DNA from: Elusimicrobia bacterium RIFCSPLOWO2_01_FULL_59_12
GTDB lineage: Bacteria; Elusimicrobiota; Elusimicrobia; 2-01-FULL-59-12
NCBI GenBank assembly: GCA_001800075.1
Contig: MGUR01000068.1
Location: 19,567-32,685, forward strand
Length of the DNA: 13,119 bases
Direction: 5' to 3'
Shown: positions 12,288-13,119 of the stretch, piece by piece
Layout of the letters: each line of letters begins with the position of its first letter
Numbering within the stretch: the stretch's first letter is position 1
Notes under the pieces: model-generated
The model's input: only the letters and a program-made list of their open reading frames with translations
Database searches by the model: none
Told to the model about the DNA's origin: nothing
Program-made: the position numbers and the translations under genes

Positions 12288-13119
12288 GAACGGCCTTCGG
12301 AATTTATCATTCGATGGGAACGCTCCTGCGGATTCAGGTCAGGGGCGCTGCAAGTCAGGAAACCCTCGACGAAGTGAAATGCCGGATGGCTCAGGCCATC
12401 CAGCGTCTTGAAGAGCTCCTTTCCTTGTACCGCGATCACAGCGAAATATCCCATATCAATTCGGCCGCAGGGGACCATCCCGTTTGCGTGTCCCCGGAGA
12501 CACGGCAGGTGGTGGAGGTCGCCCTCCGGTTTGCGCACCTGACGGATAGGGCGTGTGATCCTACGATCTACCCCCTGGTGCGACTTTGGGAAGTTTATCG
12601 ATCGGAAGGGCGGATCCCGGATGATCGTGCCAGGGACCTGGCGCTTGAGCGTGTTGGTTTTGAGCGGGTCGAAGTGGATGCGGTCCGCGGGACGATTTTT
12701 TTGAAGGAGAAGGGAATGGGGCTTGACTTGGGATGGATCGGCAAGGGCTTTGCGCTGGACCGGGCGCTCGAGGTGGCTCAGGCTCAGCCGGATATCGTCA
12801 ACGTGATGCTGGACTTCGGCGGCCAGCTCCTTTTTTGGGATCGTTATAAGCCCCATCCGCAGTGTATCGTCATGGATGTGCCTGGGTTTTCTCCCCATCA
12901 GCTCCCCCAATTTCTGTTGAGAGACAATGCGTCCGTCAGCACCACCTCCTGTTCGGAACGCGGTTGTCACGTTCTAGATCCGCGCGTTGGAACACCTCCA
13001 TCTGCCGCGCTTTCAGTGAGCGTTGTGGCCCCAACGGCTACAACGGCCGATGCTCTCTCTACGGCGCTCTTTGTCCTGGGTCCGGACGATGGGGCGGCCT
13101 GCCTTAAGCGGATCAGCGG
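12284..13119 (+). CDS. apbE: FAD:protein FMN transferase ApbE (3' end cut by the window)
   Basis: ApbE transfers FMN from FAD to a Thr/Ser of a target protein, needing Mg2+. The 278 residues in the window contain HSMGTLLRIQV (9-19), DHSEISHIN (51-59), CDPTIYPLVRLW (91-102), GLDLGWIGKGFALDRAL (146-162), LDFGG (176-180), VSTTSCSE (218-225), HVLDPRVGTP (229-238) and SVVAPTATTADALSTALFVLG (246-266). These are the family's core motifs in order, including the metal-site aspartate region ADALSTA. It starts in an ATGA overlap with the previous gene. There is no signal peptide or lipobox, unlike many periplasmic ApbE proteins. Only the last few dozen residues should be missing, as the family usually has 300-350. 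The expected target is the FMN_bind-like protein encoded upstream. Confidence 0.93.
   Translation, partial: MRTAFGIYHSMGTLLRIQVRGAASQETLDEVKCRMAQAIQRLEELLSLYRDHSEISHINSAAGDHPVCVSPETRQVVEVALRFAHLTDRACDPTIYPLVRLWEVYRSEGRIPDDRARDLALERVGFERVEVDAVRGTIFLKEKGMGLDLGWIGKGFALDRALEVAQAQPDIVNVMLDFGGQLLFWDRYKPHPQCIVMDVPGFSPHQLPQFLLRDNASVSTTSCSERGCHVLDPRVGTPPSAALSVSVVAPTATTADALSTALFVLGPDDGAACLKRIS

Noticed and set aside
12197..12970. Minus-strand open frame of 257 codons opposite the 4-TM gene and apbE.
   Set aside because: apbE on the plus strand shows the full ordered set of family motifs over the same bases, so the antisense frame is a shadow.

Overview
The window is one GC-rich, gene-dense stretch of chromosome from what looks like a diderm (Gram-negative-type) bacterium. 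A secreted beta-barrel porin, a lipoprotein and YqjD/YqjE-type envelope proteins point to an outer membrane. The heat-shock locus, however, is of the HrcA/CIRCE type with the gene order hrcA-grpE-dnaK-dnaJ ... rsmE ... mtaB, familiar from Firmicutes. The DnaK lacks the long N-terminal insert usual in proteobacterial DnaK. This mix suggests a non-proteobacterial diderm, perhaps an environmental or candidate phylum. The phylum cannot be fixed from sequence reading alone.

Region 1 (about 100-5773, plus strand) is the heat-shock operon. A sigma70-like promoter and a perfect CIRCE operator precede hrcA (repressor). Then follow grpE (nucleotide exchange factor), dnaK (Hsp70), dnaJ (Hsp40) and rsmE (16S rRNA U1498 methyltransferase). 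Two copies of a GC-rich inverted-repeat element sit in the grpE-dnaK and dnaK-dnaJ gaps. The second ends only a few bases before dnaJ and supplies the only Shine-Dalgarno-like stretch for that gene.

Region 2 (5767-7256, minus strand) is a translationally coupled pair: a small lipoprotein followed by a rhomboid intramembrane protease. It converges on rsmE with a 7-base overlap and separates rsmE from mtaB.

Region 3 (7342-9600, plus strand) holds mtaB (tRNA ct6A37/t6A37 methylthiotransferase), preceded by a possible four-codon leader ORF. Next comes a three-gene cassette of small envelope proteins: YqjD/ElaB/DUF883-like, YqjE/phage-holin-3-6-like, and an unrecognised two-TM protein.

Region 4 (9601-13119, plus strand) is the most interesting part. 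An AT-rich intergenic region carries a near-consensus promoter and a leader of about 150 nt with several inverted repeats. After it come four tightly packed genes: an OprO/P-like porin with an N-terminal coiled coil, a membrane-anchored or exported FMN_bind-like protein, a His-rich four-TM protein of unknown family, and apbE (FAD:protein FMN transferase, running off the window end). Together they look like a flavinylation-based extracytoplasmic electron-transfer module coupled to an outer-membrane porin. The electron donor and acceptor are unknown.
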